Assembly: GCA_002413795.1 (NCBI GenBank)
Contig: DHXS01000004.1
Span: 625 to 19,723 of the forward strand
Direction: 5' to 3'
Length of the DNA: 19,099 nt
Source: Candidatus Saccharibacteria bacterium UBA5150
Lineage (GTDB): Bacteria > Patescibacteriota > Saccharimonadia > Saccharimonadales > UBA4665
A program made the position numbers and the translations under genes. The notes under the pieces are model-generated. The model was not told the origin of the DNA. It did not search any database and worked only from the letters and a program-made list of their open reading frames with translations. This document shows, one piece after another, positions 6,575-14,914 of the stretch; position 1 is the stretch's first letter, and each line of letters starts with the position of its first letter.

Positions 6575-7615
6575 ATGACACAATCTACCCAAGAAGCCCT
6601 CTTAACTACCGACAAGCTGGTTAACGACGTTCTGGCTACCATTGACCGCGAAAGGGAACGCGAAATCGTCTCCCGCCGCTTCGGCCTGTTCGACCGCCGC
6701 GAGACCCTGGAGCAGATTGGCGAGATGCTGGGCATTACCCGAGAACGTGTCCGACAGCTCGAAAAATCGGTTGTAACCCGCCTGCGCCAGTCGGCAGAGC
6801 AGGGCAAACTACCCCATATAGCCGACTTCCAGACCCGTGTTTTGGAACTATTGCATGCCTCCGGCGAAGTAGCCCGCGTCAGCGAGCTGGCCGCCAAACT
6901 CAGCGACCAGCCCAACCGCGAAGAGCAGGCCAGGGTAGCCTTCTTGAGCCAGCTCAGCCCCGAACTGGCCGTAGTGTCCGAAGACGACAACTTTTTTTAC
7001 AGCGTCGGTGTTATGTCCCTGCACGATGAAAAAGCGCTTAAAACCCAAGTCGCGCAGTTAATCGAAACCATAAAGCAGATCGGCGAACCCAAGACCATCG
7101 AGCAAATCTCTAAAGCCGGCGGTATCGACAACGCCGAACGGGCCCGCGCCCTGGCCAGCACTTCCAAACAGCTGGCTACCCTGAACGGCCGCTGGGGCTT
7201 GGTCAAGTGGCCAATGGTCAATCCTAAGAACATCCGCGACAAAATCTACGTTATCCTTAAAGAGCACGGCAAGCACATGCACTTTAACGAAATCGCCGAA
7301 GCCATCAAAGGCAGCGACTTCAAGCGCAAAGACGTCACCACCCAGGCCATCCACAACGAGCTGATCAAAGACAAACGCTTCGTGCTGATCGGCCGCGGCA
7401 TTTACGCTCTCAAGGAATGGGGCTACGAGAAGGGCACCGTCGCCGACATTATCACCGATGTTCTGAAGCAGGCCAACGAGCCTCTGCACCGCGACGAAAT
7501 CGTCAAGCGCGTCCTCAAAAGCCGCTTTGTAAAAGAAACGACCATTCTACTGAACCTACAAGGCAAACCGCAGTTCAAGCGCGTCGCCAAAGCCACCTAC
7601 GCCCTAGCCGAGTAA
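6575..7615 (+). CDS. Sigma70 region-4-like / tandem winged-helix protein
   Basis: The 346-residue product starts with a domain (about 24-72: DREREREIVSRRFGLFDRR, then ETLEQIGEMLGITRERVRQL) that closely follows sigma70 region 4, including the 4.2 helix-turn-helix that reads -35 boxes. Regions 2 and 3, needed for core binding and melting, are absent, so it is not a complete sigma factor. A middle part (about 80-150) is probably another helical or winged domain. Residues 219-281 and 284-346 are two similar units, each with a ...FNEIAEAI or LHRDEIVKRV helix and ending in ...IYALKEW or ATYALAE. They resemble the HARE-HTH domain of the RNA polymerase delta subunit (RpoE). It is likely a DNA- or polymerase-binding transcription regulator. 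The gene just downstream may be co-transcribed. Confidence 0.8.
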   Translation: MTQSTQEALLTTDKLVNDVLATIDREREREIVSRRFGLFDRRETLEQIGEMLGITRERVRQLEKSVVTRLRQSAEQGKLPHIADFQTRVLELLHASGEVARVSELAAKLSDQPNREEQARVAFLSQLSPELAVVSEDDNFFYSVGVMSLHDEKALKTQVAQLIETIKQIGEPKTIEQISKAGGIDNAERARALASTSKQLATLNGRWGLVKWPMVNPKNIRDKIYVILKEHGKHMHFNEIAEAIKGSDFKRKDVTTQAIHNELIKDKRFVLIGRGIYALKEWGYEKGTVADIITDVLKQANEPLHRDEIVKRVLKSRFVKETTILLNLQGKPQFKRVAKATYALAE

Positions 7616-7627
7616 GGTAGAGCTAGA

Positions 7628-8260
7628 ATGTTTCGCCGTAACGCCTCACCCGATCTTCCTATTTATGGGCCAGATACTCAGGTTCTTTTTAGTGGGGAAA
7701 TATTTGATGCCCAGGATCTTGAGCAAGACAGTTTCGCAAGAGCAATACGAGTTGAAGCACCTCGTTTAATGGGCAATAATTTACTCAGAATATTAAATAA
7801 GGCTGATCGGCACCTGGAACGAATCGCCCGAACGTGTGGAGCACAGCTTCTCGAACATACCTGGGGACTATACGATGCCAGCAATGAGCCAGCCGATGAT
7901 GTTGTCTACCAACGTGGTAACCGCCCGGAATCTCTGGGTATACCAGACGATCATATAGTTGTCGCTAAAGTACCTGTTATCCGTAGTGTCAGGCGTCTGA
8001 CATCTAGCAACAACCCGATTAGTGAGGTTATTAAAAACAAAACTGAGGAATACTATGACAAAAAAGAATTATTTAAGCTTGATGATTTAGAGTACAGTCA
8101 ATTCGTAACGGGATCTGTTAAGCCGCCCTTTGGCCTCAAGGGCGACTCCGCAGCCAGCCTATTTCTAGTTGACCTGGATGTGCTCTGGTACCGCTCCGTT
8201 CTGGACTGGGAGAGCTTTAAGTTCAACTACTTAAATCGTACAAAATACGAACAGGATTAG
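7628..8260 (+). CDS. Hypothetical protein (210 aa)
   Basis: The ATG lies 12 bases after the preceding stop, with a weak SD-like AAGGTAGAG upstream, so it is probably the second gene of that transcript. The product begins MFRRNASPDLPIYGPDTQVL and has no signal peptide or membrane segment. It looks like a soluble mixed alpha/beta protein with a long charged middle (SEVIKNKTEEYYDKKELFKL) and an aromatic C-terminus (LDVLWYRSVLDWESFKFNYL). I recognise no family. The base composition is visibly more AT-rich than in the neighbouring core genes, which may mean weaker constraint or more recent arrival. Confidence 0.7.
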   Translation: MFRRNASPDLPIYGPDTQVLFSGEIFDAQDLEQDSFARAIRVEAPRLMGNNLLRILNKADRHLERIARTCGAQLLEHTWGLYDASNEPADDVVYQRGNRPESLGIPDDHIVVAKVPVIRSVRRLTSSNNPISEVIKNKTEEYYDKKELFKLDDLEYSQFVTGSVKPPFGLKGDSAASLFLVDLDVLWYRSVLDWESFKFNYLNRTKYEQD

Positions 8261-8829
8261 GGCCGGTTCTGGCGGGTTAGGACAATTATTAAACTTTAGG
8301 GCAACACGGGCAGAGTGGTGCAGGCCCAAAAGTCTGAGGGCATAATAAATATTATTAAAATTTATTAATTATTATTAAGGCGGGGGACGGGTTATGAAGC
8401 CATGGCAAGCCATAGATCTTGTGTCGCACAATGTATATTTTGCGACTTAGATATTAGATTCAAAGATGACTAGCAGTGCCCCTGCCATAGGGGAGTAATT
8501 AGTGCTTGGCGTTTATATTGCCGTTTTGTTTAAGCACTGCACTGCGTGGTTGTGTACCCGTTATATTAGGTGCCTTACCACGGGGGGCCTCGGAAGTGGC
8601 CCTAGTGCCCGGAATGTGATTTACAACACCATTTGACTTTTCCACAGCTAAGTCGTGAAACTATGCCTTTTTGGCCGTTTGGACGAAAATTTATTACTGC
8701 CCTGCCTATTGGTCCTTTTATATAAATATTTGACTTTTGCCCTGCTCGGTATGCTCGTATAGTTTTTTGCTAAATCAGCGGCAAGTTATATACTGAACAA
8801 TTTACGAACTAGCGGGGCAGCATAGGGGC
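8261..8829. other. Gene-free stretch between convergent genes
   Basis: No credible ORF lies here. It holds a very AT-rich segment at about 8340-8380 with AATAAAT/ATTTATT inverted repeats, and a run of hairpins at 8423-8603 (listed separately). An 11-base direct repeat, ATTTGACTTTT, lies at 8631-8641 and 8728-8738; each copy contains a TTGACT without a well-placed -10. No clear U-tract terminator was found for either flanking gene. Confidence 0.6.
8423..8603 (+). ncRNA. Candidate structured RNA, chain of hairpins
   Basis: Five consecutive stems occur: GTCGCA 8423-8428/TGCGAC 8441-8446; CCCCT 8479-8483/AGGGG 8489-8493; AGTGCTT 8501-8507/AAGCACT 8532-8538 (with inner GGC/GCC); CGTGGT 8545-8550/ACCACG 8577-8582; and GGGCC 8585-8589/GGCCC 8598-8602. 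Inside the fourth, GTACC 8554-8558 pairs with GGTGC 8569-8573. The wobble pairs T8555-G8572, T8500-G8539 and G8584-T8603 work only on the + strand. Neither a clean promoter nor a terminator is seen, so this is weaker than the 2511-2775 candidate. Confidence 0.35.
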
Positions 8830-9594
8830 CTACTGGTAATAAGCCCGGCCGCTAACCCGCACGTCGACATACTGCGCCGGGACCTGGTTTTGCTTTTGCA
8901 GCTGAGCAATAGTGGCCAGGAACGTCCCCGCCTGCTGACGGGCGCTGTCACTGTTGTGCAGGTTAAACTTAACCAGGTAGGGCTGCCCTGCCAAGCGGAC
9001 GTCCAGCTCGCTGGTGGCGGCCGGTAAGGTCAGGCCGGCTACCTGGAAGTGCTTGGCTGCCAACTGGGCAATTACCTCTTGGATGAAGCCGACGGCCGGT
9101 GCCGGCAAGGCCTGGCGGTTAATCTGCAGTTTTAGGCCGCTCTGATCTGTTACGACCGGCAATTTGGTCTGCGGCAAGGCCGCCAGACTGTCGCCGCCGA
9201 CCAACGCTTTACCGGTGTTGGAAACGATGAAGGCGCCGCCGGTGCCGACCAGGATCAGAGCGGCCTGGGCCGGCTGAATGTAAACCAGCGGCCGGTGCGC
9301 CACCAGCGGCAGGGTTACGCTGACATCGGACAGCTCCGGAAACTGTTGTAGCAATTGGCGGCCGACGCCACCGGTGTCGACGGTGATTTTATTGCGGTTC
9401 CAGACTGATTTGGCCAGCAAACGGCTGGCGGCGGCCTCGTAAGTGGCTCGGCTGTGCAGCGGTGTGTCCTGGGCGTTACCCAACTGGACTACCTTGGCAG
9501 AGGACGACAGACTCAAGATATTAACCGCCGATAGCAGGGCTGCCAATAGCAGTACTACCAGTCCAAAACGCTGCAGCCAGAAAGTCTTCTTCAT
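8830..9594 (-). CDS. ftsQ: Cell division protein FtsQ/DivIB family
   Basis: The 254-residue product has a short basic N-terminus, one membrane helix (about 9-30: RFGLVVLLLAALLSAVNILSL) and a long extracytoplasmic part. The part after the helix (KITVDTGGVGRQLLQQFPEL, then SDVSVTLPLVAHRPLVYIQP) fits the POTRA and beta regions of FtsQ. The C-terminus YVDVRVSGRAYYQ is the typical FtsQ ending. FtsQ/DivIB is a divisome scaffold that works with FtsL and FtsB/DivIC to control FtsW-FtsI. Placement right after murG, 7 bases from its stop, is the usual dcw position. No SD is visible, so translation probably depends on murG. It is the last gene of the cluster here; ftsA and ftsZ do not follow. Confidence 0.85.
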   Translation of the reverse strand: MKKTFWLQRFGLVVLLLAALLSAVNILSLSSSAKVVQLGNAQDTPLHSRATYEAAASRLLAKSVWNRNKITVDTGGVGRQLLQQFPELSDVSVTLPLVAHRPLVYIQPAQAALILVGTGGAFIVSNTGKALVGGDSLAALPQTKLPVVTDQSGLKLQINRQALPAPAVGFIQEVIAQLAAKHFQVAGLTLPAATSELDVRLAGQPYLVKFNLHNSDSARQQAGTFLATIAQLQKQNQVPAQYVDVRVSGRAYYQ

Positions 9595-9601
9595 AATTTG
9601 T

Positions 9602-10753
9602 TTAAGTCTCCAGTATCAACTCGGCCAGGTCGTGGGCGGCAGTCGGTCTGGCCAATTTGGCCAGCTCCCTGCCCAGTTCGGCCCGGCGGCCAGGATCGTC
9701 CAACAAATCGCCTATAACGGCCGCGAAGCGGCCCTCCTGTTCGGCCTGCTCCTCTGTTAATTGCACAACGGCGCCCTCTTTGGCCAGCACCTGGCTGTTT
9801 TTGACGTTCCAGATCAGCTGACCGGAAGGTACCAGCACGCAGGCCTTGGCCTGGGCGGCGAATTCGGCCAGACTGCTGGCCCCGCCCCGCCCCACCACCA
9901 CGTCGGCCGCGCCGCTGTAGCGGTATAAATCTTCCAGAAAATCTTTAACAATGATCCTTTGTCTGTCGGGCTTGGATAGCAATTTATCGTATTCGGTGGC
10001 GACTCCGGACGCCAGCGCCCGGCCGGCCACGTGGATCAGGGCCATTTCCGGGTAATGTTCCAACAGCCGCGGCGCGTTGGCCAAAACTACGTTGTTAAGC
10101 TGGCGGGCGCCGTTGCCACCCCCTGTGATCAGTACGACCTGCTTGGCGTCGGCCAAACCGATTTCATGCTTATACTTCTTTTGATCTTCAGTGGTAACCG
10201 GTTTATACTCCCGGCTTACCGGCACGCCGACACTGCGGGTTTTAGCGGGGGGATAAGGATAGAGCTCGGCGGCCATGGCCACGGCGTGCTGGCGGGCCCA
10301 GCGGGCTATCAGGCGGTTGGCCAGACTGGGCGTGCTGTCGGAATCGTGGGTGATGTACGGCCGGCGCCTTAAGGCGCCGGCCAGGCAGACCGGCACGCTG
10401 ACAAAACCGCCGCGGCTGAAGATAACGTCCGGGCGCAGTTTGCGCAGGAGGCGCCAGCTTTGCCAGATGCCGATCAGTACATACACGGCGTCGCGGGCGT
10501 TCTTGGCGATAGTCGGCAGGTCTAAAAGCTGTTTAAGACCCTCGCCGTGGTAACGGCGGAACTTGCCGGCCCGGACAGTGTAAGCGGCATCGAATAGGTG
10601 GTGTCCGGCGGGCACATCGCCCAGGCTGTCACCCTTCTGGCCGATGTAAACCAGCCGCACGTCGGGCTGCAGTTTCTTCAATTCAGCGGCTACCGCCAGC
10701 AGCGGCGTGATGTGCCCGCCGGAGCCGCCGCCGGTCAGTACGATGGTTTTCAT
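9602..10753 (-). CDS. murG: MurG, lipid II-forming GlcNAc transferase
   Basis: MurG transfers GlcNAc from UDP-GlcNAc to lipid I at the inner face of the membrane, making lipid II. The 383 residues start MKTIVLTGGGSGGHITPLLA, with the glycine-rich loop GGGSGGH at 8-14. FSRGGFVSVPVCLAG and a donor-binding C-terminal half (GGGNGARQLN, DVVVGRGGASSLAEFAAQ, PSGQLIWNVKNSQVL) follow. HDSDSTPSLANR stands where enterobacterial MurG has HEQN..., a divergent form. The start shares one base with the ftsW stop (TAATG), so the two are translationally coupled. Confidence 0.95.
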   Translation of the reverse strand: MKTIVLTGGGSGGHITPLLAVAAELKKLQPDVRLVYIGQKGDSLGDVPAGHHLFDAAYTVRAGKFRRYHGEGLKQLLDLPTIAKNARDAVYVLIGIWQSWRLLRKLRPDVIFSRGGFVSVPVCLAGALRRRPYITHDSDSTPSLANRLIARWARQHAVAMAAELYPYPPAKTRSVGVPVSREYKPVTTEDQKKYKHEIGLADAKQVVLITGGGNGARQLNNVVLANAPRLLEHYPEMALIHVAGRALASGVATEYDKLLSKPDRQRIIVKDFLEDLYRYSGAADVVVGRGGASSLAEFAAQAKACVLVPSGQLIWNVKNSQVLAKEGAVVQLTEEQAEQEGRFAAVIGDLLDDPGRRAELGRELAKLARPTAAHDLAELILET

Positions 10754-11994
10754 TAGATTGGCCGCCTGACGGTAGTATCACGAAGGCCGGGCCGGGCCGA
10801 CGGCTCGGCGACGCTGACCCGCGGCGGCCGAGGCGCGGCGTAACGCGAAGCCTGGTAAGCCAGACCCACGGCCGCCGCCGCAAACACCACGCTGGTGCCG
10901 CCATAACTGATAAACGGCAGGGTTATGCCCTTCAAGGGCAACAGGCCGAGCATGGCGCCGATATTGATCATGGTTTGGACGCTCAGCCAGGCCAGCACGC
11001 CTATGACCATCAAACGGCTGAAATCATCCGGCAAACGCTCGGCAATGCTCTTCAGGCGCGCAAAAAAGGCTATAAACACCCCTAGCAGGATGACACTGCC
11101 GATAAAACCGAACTTTTCGGCGTAAATCGCGAAGATGGAGTCGTTGGCGGCCTCCGGCAGGTAGCCGTAGGCCTGCACGCTGCTGCCCAGCCCGAGGCCG
11201 ATGATTCCACCCGAGCCGACGGCAATCAGAGCCTGACAGGCCTGGTAGCCGCTATCCTGGCAGTTGGCTTCGGGGTGCAGGAAAGACTCCAGGCGAGTCC
11301 GCCGATACGGGGTGGCCGAAACGGCCAGCACCAGGCCCACCAGAACGACGGTCGAAATCAACAGGATCCGTCTCATCGGCAGTCCGGCCACGAAAGCCAT
11401 AGTGGCCATCATAGCGACCATGACGCCGGCCGAACCGAGGTCGCTCTGGACGCCGACAACCACCACGCTGACGATCGCCAGGGCATAAAGTATCGGCTTT
11501 AGGGTCTGCTGGCGGCTATGGATAATTCCCTCTTGCCGGCGCTTGGCCAGAAAGCCGGCCAGCCACAGCAATATGGCAAACTTCACCAGCTCTACCGATT
11601 GAAAAGAAAAACTGCCCAGGCGCACCCAGCGGTGGGCCGGATAAGACGGGTTTACCGGCATCAGCAGGGCCAGAAAGGTGGCAATGGCGGCAATTACCAG
11701 CAGCGGCTTGTAGGCCTGTCGCCACCACTGCAAGGGCACATGCGCCGTAAAGGCGAAAGCCACCAGGCTGAGACCGATGGCCAGCAGCTGCTTGCCAACA
11801 TAATAATTAGCGTTAACGTGGTGGGCCGCCGCCAGCGCCGGGCTGATGGCGTAAACCACTATCAGGCCGATAGACAGCAGAGCCGCGCACCAGATCAGCA
11901 ACCAGTAATCGGGGCGCCGTCCCCTGCCCAGCTGCAGCTGATTGCTCTGGATCGCGGCACGTTGCCTGCCCTGGCTGTTTTGGCGTGGCCGCAT
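10753..11994 (-). CDS. ftsW: SEDS peptidoglycan polymerase FtsW
   Basis: FtsW polymerises lipid II into glycan strands at the septum together with FtsI. The 413 residues form about ten membrane helices after a basic, Gln-rich cytoplasmic tail. SEDS motifs include SDLGSAGVM (184-192), YRRTRLESFLHPEANCQDSG, and YLPEAANDSIFAIYAEKFG with the presumed catalytic Asp285. GITLPFISYGGTSVV (356-370) is the family signature. The genes around it (mraY, murG, ftsQ) favour FtsW over RodA. The start is 7 bases after the mraY stop, with an AAGGCGG SD-like sequence across the junction; the stop overlaps the murG ATG as TAATG. Confidence 0.94.
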   Translation of the reverse strand: MRPRQNSQGRQRAAIQSNQLQLGRGRRPDYWLLIWCAALLSIGLIVVYAISPALAAAHHVNANYYVGKQLLAIGLSLVAFAFTAHVPLQWWRQAYKPLLVIAAIATFLALLMPVNPSYPAHRWVRLGSFSFQSVELVKFAILLWLAGFLAKRRQEGIIHSRQQTLKPILYALAIVSVVVVGVQSDLGSAGVMVAMMATMAFVAGLPMRRILLISTVVLVGLVLAVSATPYRRTRLESFLHPEANCQDSGYQACQALIAVGSGGIIGLGLGSSVQAYGYLPEAANDSIFAIYAEKFGFIGSVILLGVFIAFFARLKSIAERLPDDFSRLMVIGVLAWLSVQTMINIGAMLGLLPLKGITLPFISYGGTSVVFAAAAVGLAYQASRYAAPRPPRVSVAEPSARPGLRDTTVRRPI

Positions 11995-12001
11995 GGCCGC
12001 C

Positions 12002-13039
12002 TTACCCCTGATGTCCTGTCAGAAATATAATCAGGCCCAGCACGCTGGCCACCTGGCCGAGAATCCAAAAACGCATAGTGATCTTGGTTTCCGGCCAGCC
12101 AATGGCTTCGAAATGATGGTGAATCGGCGAAGACAAAAAGACTTTTTTGCCGTTGCGGAATTTGCGGGACAAGCGATTGATAATCACCGAGCCGGTCTCT
12201 ACCACGTAAACGGCGCCGATAACCGGCAAAACGTAGATGGTATCGGTTTGCAGGGCGATAATGCCCAGCGCCGTGCCCAGCGCGTAGGCGCCGACATCCC
12301 CCATAAAAAAGCGTGCCGGATAGATGTTGAACCAGGTGTAGCTCAGCAAGGTGCCAACCACCGTTAAGCAAAAGCCGGCCAGGGCGAATTTATGCTCCAC
12401 GGCACAGATAATGGCGTAGGCCATGAACGAGGAAGTCAGCAAGCCACCGGCCAGGCCGTCCAGCCCGTCGCTGAAGTTAACCGAGATGGCCGTCGATACC
12501 ACCACCAGCCAAAACAGCGCGATTACCAGTATACCGATGTGCCAGTGCCCTACTCCGGGCAAATAAATGGAATGCACGCCCAGCTTGGCGTAAAACCACC
12601 AGCCGCCTACCAGTACCAACAGGCTGTGCAGGCCAAACTTCAGCCGGGCGCTCATGCCGGCCACGCCGCCGACACTCTTAATATTCATTATATCGTCCAC
12701 CAGGCCCAGCATGGCCGCGCCGGTCAGCCCGGCCAGCGGCAGCCAGGTCTGGCCGCGGCTCAGATTGGCCACCAGGGTGACGATAATAATCGACAGCACA
12801 AAAATCAGGCCGGCCATGGTCGGTATGTTGCGCTTGTGTTTTTCGGCGTGGAGCTTGGCGTAAACCGATGCTACCCCGCCCGACCAGGCGTCGGTGCGCT
12901 GGCGCTTCCACCACTGGTATTTATAAGCGTAGGTGGTGTAAAGCGGCGTGATAATCATGCTTAGGACAAAGCCGAAGAAACCGAGCAACAGGATGTTGGT
13001 CAGGTTGTGGCTGGTGATGGCAATGTGCAGGCTGTCCAT
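12002..13039 (-). CDS. mraY: MraY, lipid I synthase
   Basis: MraY transfers phospho-MurNAc-pentapeptide from UDP to undecaprenyl phosphate, making lipid I. The 345 residues have about ten membrane helices. Visible family motifs are IPTMAGLIF (72-80), LGLVDD with the magnesium-binding Asp115/Asp116, NFSDGLDGLAGG (188-199), FMGDVGA with Asp248, and SSPIHHHFEAIGWPE with His307-309. The cytoplasmic loop after helix 1 (about residues 41-70, WWKRQRTDAWSGGVASVYAK) is longer than in E. coli. Transcription probably restarts at an extended -10 just upstream. ftsI lies 37 bases away on the 5' side. Confidence 0.96.
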   Translation of the reverse strand: MDSLHIAITSHNLTNILLLGFFGFVLSMIITPLYTTYAYKYQWWKRQRTDAWSGGVASVYAKLHAEKHKRNIPTMAGLIFVLSIIIVTLVANLSRGQTWLPLAGLTGAAMLGLVDDIMNIKSVGGVAGMSARLKFGLHSLLVLVGGWWFYAKLGVHSIYLPGVGHWHIGILVIALFWLVVVSTAISVNFSDGLDGLAGGLLTSSFMAYAIICAVEHKFALAGFCLTVVGTLLSYTWFNIYPARFFMGDVGAYALGTALGIIALQTDTIYVLPVIGAVYVVETGSVIINRLSRKFRNGKKVFLSSPIHHHFEAIGWPETKITMRFWILGQVASVLGLIIFLTGHQG

Positions 13040-13057
13040 AGGTGTAATTTTTGTTTT

Positions 13058-13066
13058 ATTATAGCA
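13058..13066 (-). promoter_or_regulatory. mraY extended -10 promoter
   Basis: On the minus strand TGCTATAAT forms an extended -10 (TATAAT at 13063-13058), 18 bases before the mraY ATG. The predicted leader is about 11 bases, A/C-rich, with an AAAACAAAAA motif and no SD. Confidence 0.5.
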
Positions 13067-13076
13067 TTTCCGGGGC

Positions 13077-14846
13077 TTATTGCCGCTTAGGCATTATATA
13101 GGAATCGTTAATCAACAGGTGCGCCAGCTTGCCGAAAAGCGGCTGGGCGGCGGCCGTGCCGGCGTAGCCGCCATTGGTCGGCTTGTAAACGAAAACGACG
13201 ATGACGTACTGCGGCTGATCGCCGCCTACGAAGCCCACGTAAGTACCGTTGAAGAGATTATCGTAGTAGCCGCCGCCGGGCTTGGCAATCTGGGCGGTGC
13301 CGGTTTTGCCGCCCACGGTGTAAGTGTTCTGGTCAAAGCCGGGACTGAAGTTGTGGTGCTGGACAACGTACTGCATCATCGGGATCAAGGCTTGGCCGGT
13401 TTTGGCGCTGACTACGCCGCGCTTAACGACTTTGGGAGCCACTTGGTGGGATTGGCCGTTGCCATCCACCACCGAGTCCAGCAAGCGCGGCTGATAATAA
13501 GTGCCCCCGTTCAGCACGGCCGATAACGCCGCCGCCATCTGCACCGGCGTGGCTGTCATGGCCTGGCCGAAAGCCGTGTTGGCGTAAGTCAGGTCGATGC
13601 CGGCGCCGTTATCGGCCGGGGCGGGTACATAGCCCGGCGACTCGTAGCCCTGCTCAATGCCGGTCGGTTTGCCAAACATGTAGCGGTTAGCCAGGTAATC
13701 GTGCCAGGCATTGCGGGCTTTGTCGTTGATCTGGCCGCCGCCCATTTGCATCAGTTCCCAGGTGGCGCCAGTGTTCAGCGACAGGTTAAGCAATTGGTTT
13801 AAGTCGCGGGTGCCCGCCCCGCCGTCTTCTTCGATGTTGGTGATCCTGAACTGGTCGACAATCCAGAAAGACGGGTCGTAATAAGTAGTGTCGGGCTTTA
13901 TAACGCCCTGGTCCAGGGCGGCGGCCGTGGTCAGGGCTTTCATGGAAGAACCGACCTCAATCGGGTGGGCGACGGCGGCGTTCTGGAACAGCGAGGCGTC
14001 GTCCACTTTGAAATACTGGCCGGGATCGTAAGTCGGCGCGTTGCCCATGGCCTTGACGGCGCCGGTATGCAGATCCATGATCAGCGCGCTGGCCGCCGTT
14101 GCCTTGGTATCTTTAACTCCTTGGGCGACTATGCCTTCCAGCTGCTGCTGCAGGGCCAGGTCAATCGTCAGCACCAGGTCATCACCATTCTTAGGTGCCA
14201 CACGGGTGTTATCGCGGCTGGCGGCCAGCGGCACGCCGTTGGCGTCGGTTATGGCCTTTAGCTGGCCGGGCTTGCCTTTAAGCCGGTTATTAAGAGCTTG
14301 CTCCACGCCGTATTTCCCCTGCCCTTCATCGTTCACGAAGCCCAGCACCTGCGAAGCCAGCGAGCCCTGCGGATACGTCCGGAAGTCCTGGGCCACCGTG
14401 CCAATGCCCGGCAATTTAAGCTGAGCTATCGCTTTCTGCTGCTGGTCGCTTAGCTTCTTGGCCAGCACCACGTAGCGGCTCTTTTTGGCGTTCATCAGCT
14501 CGGCGTACTTGGCGGCGTCACCGCCGACTATCGGCGCCAGCTTGTCGGCCGCCGCCTGCCGGTTTTTAACGAACAGCGGATCGGCGTACAGCGTGTACAG
14601 CTGCTGGTTGAGGACTATCGGCAGTACGCTGTCACCGTCGTGGGCCGATATGGTGCCGCGGGTGGCCGGGATCTCATACTGCTTCAGCTGGTCGCTCAGC
14701 GCCGCCGCCCGGTAGTGGTCATAACGGATAATCTGGACGTAAAACAGGCGGACCGTAAAAACGGCCAGCACCAGCACCAACAGCGCGTACCAGACGCGGA
14801 TGCGCTTCACTGCTTGGCTGAACTCGTTTTTGTTTTGGGGAGCCAT
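13077..14846 (-). CDS. ftsI: FtsI / PBP, septal transpeptidase
   Basis: This class B penicillin-binding protein cross-links septal peptidoglycan together with FtsW. The 589 residues have one membrane helix (about 17-40), a dimerisation/pedestal region and a transpeptidase domain. The active-site motifs are all present: S300-SM-K303 (SxxK), S356-L-N358 (SxN) and K514TGT. No PASTA domains are seen. The first residues, APQNKNE, are encoded by an A-rich stretch right after the ATG. A TATAAT box ends 8 bases before that ATG, so this gene is likely transcribed leaderless from its own promoter as well as by read-through from ftsL. Confidence 0.95.
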   Translation of the reverse strand: MAPQNKNEFSQAVKRIRVWYALLVLVLAVFTVRLFYVQIIRYDHYRAAALSDQLKQYEIPATRGTISAHDGDSVLPIVLNQQLYTLYADPLFVKNRQAAADKLAPIVGGDAAKYAELMNAKKSRYVVLAKKLSDQQQKAIAQLKLPGIGTVAQDFRTYPQGSLASQVLGFVNDEGQGKYGVEQALNNRLKGKPGQLKAITDANGVPLAASRDNTRVAPKNGDDLVLTIDLALQQQLEGIVAQGVKDTKATAASALIMDLHTGAVKAMGNAPTYDPGQYFKVDDASLFQNAAVAHPIEVGSSMKALTTAAALDQGVIKPDTTYYDPSFWIVDQFRITNIEEDGGAGTRDLNQLLNLSLNTGATWELMQMGGGQINDKARNAWHDYLANRYMFGKPTGIEQGYESPGYVPAPADNGAGIDLTYANTAFGQAMTATPVQMAAALSAVLNGGTYYQPRLLDSVVDGNGQSHQVAPKVVKRGVVSAKTGQALIPMMQYVVQHHNFSPGFDQNTYTVGGKTGTAQIAKPGGGYYDNLFNGTYVGFVGGDQPQYVIVVFVYKPTNGGYAGTAAAQPLFGKLAHLLINDSYIMPKRQ

Positions 14847-14854
14847 TTGATCTA

Positions 14855-14883
14855 ATTATAAAACATCGTCCGACCGTTGTCGA
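14855..14883 (-). promoter_or_regulatory. ftsI promoter (leaderless)
   Basis: On the minus strand TCGACA (14883-14878), a 17-base spacer and a perfect TATAAT (14860-14855) are followed after 8 bases by the ftsI ATG. The -35 matches consensus at 5 of 6 bases. No SD is present. Confidence 0.7.
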
Positions 14884-14889
14884 TCCAAG

Positions 14890-14914
14890 AGCCCCGCCCT
14901 AGTTAGGCGGGGCT
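14890..14914 (-). terminator. GC hairpin overlapping ftsL stop, no U-tract
   Basis: AGCCCCGCC pairs perfectly over 9 bp with GGCGGGGCT (14890-14898 and 14906-14914) around a 7-base loop. It overlaps the ftsL stop codon and lies just upstream of the ftsI -35. No T-run follows on either strand. It could end ftsL transcripts or protect their 3' ends. Confidence 0.45.

Noticed and set aside
8633..8763. Promoters at the two TTGACT copies in the convergent gap
   Set aside because: No -10 lies at 16-18 bases; candidate boxes are at 14 or 22 bases.
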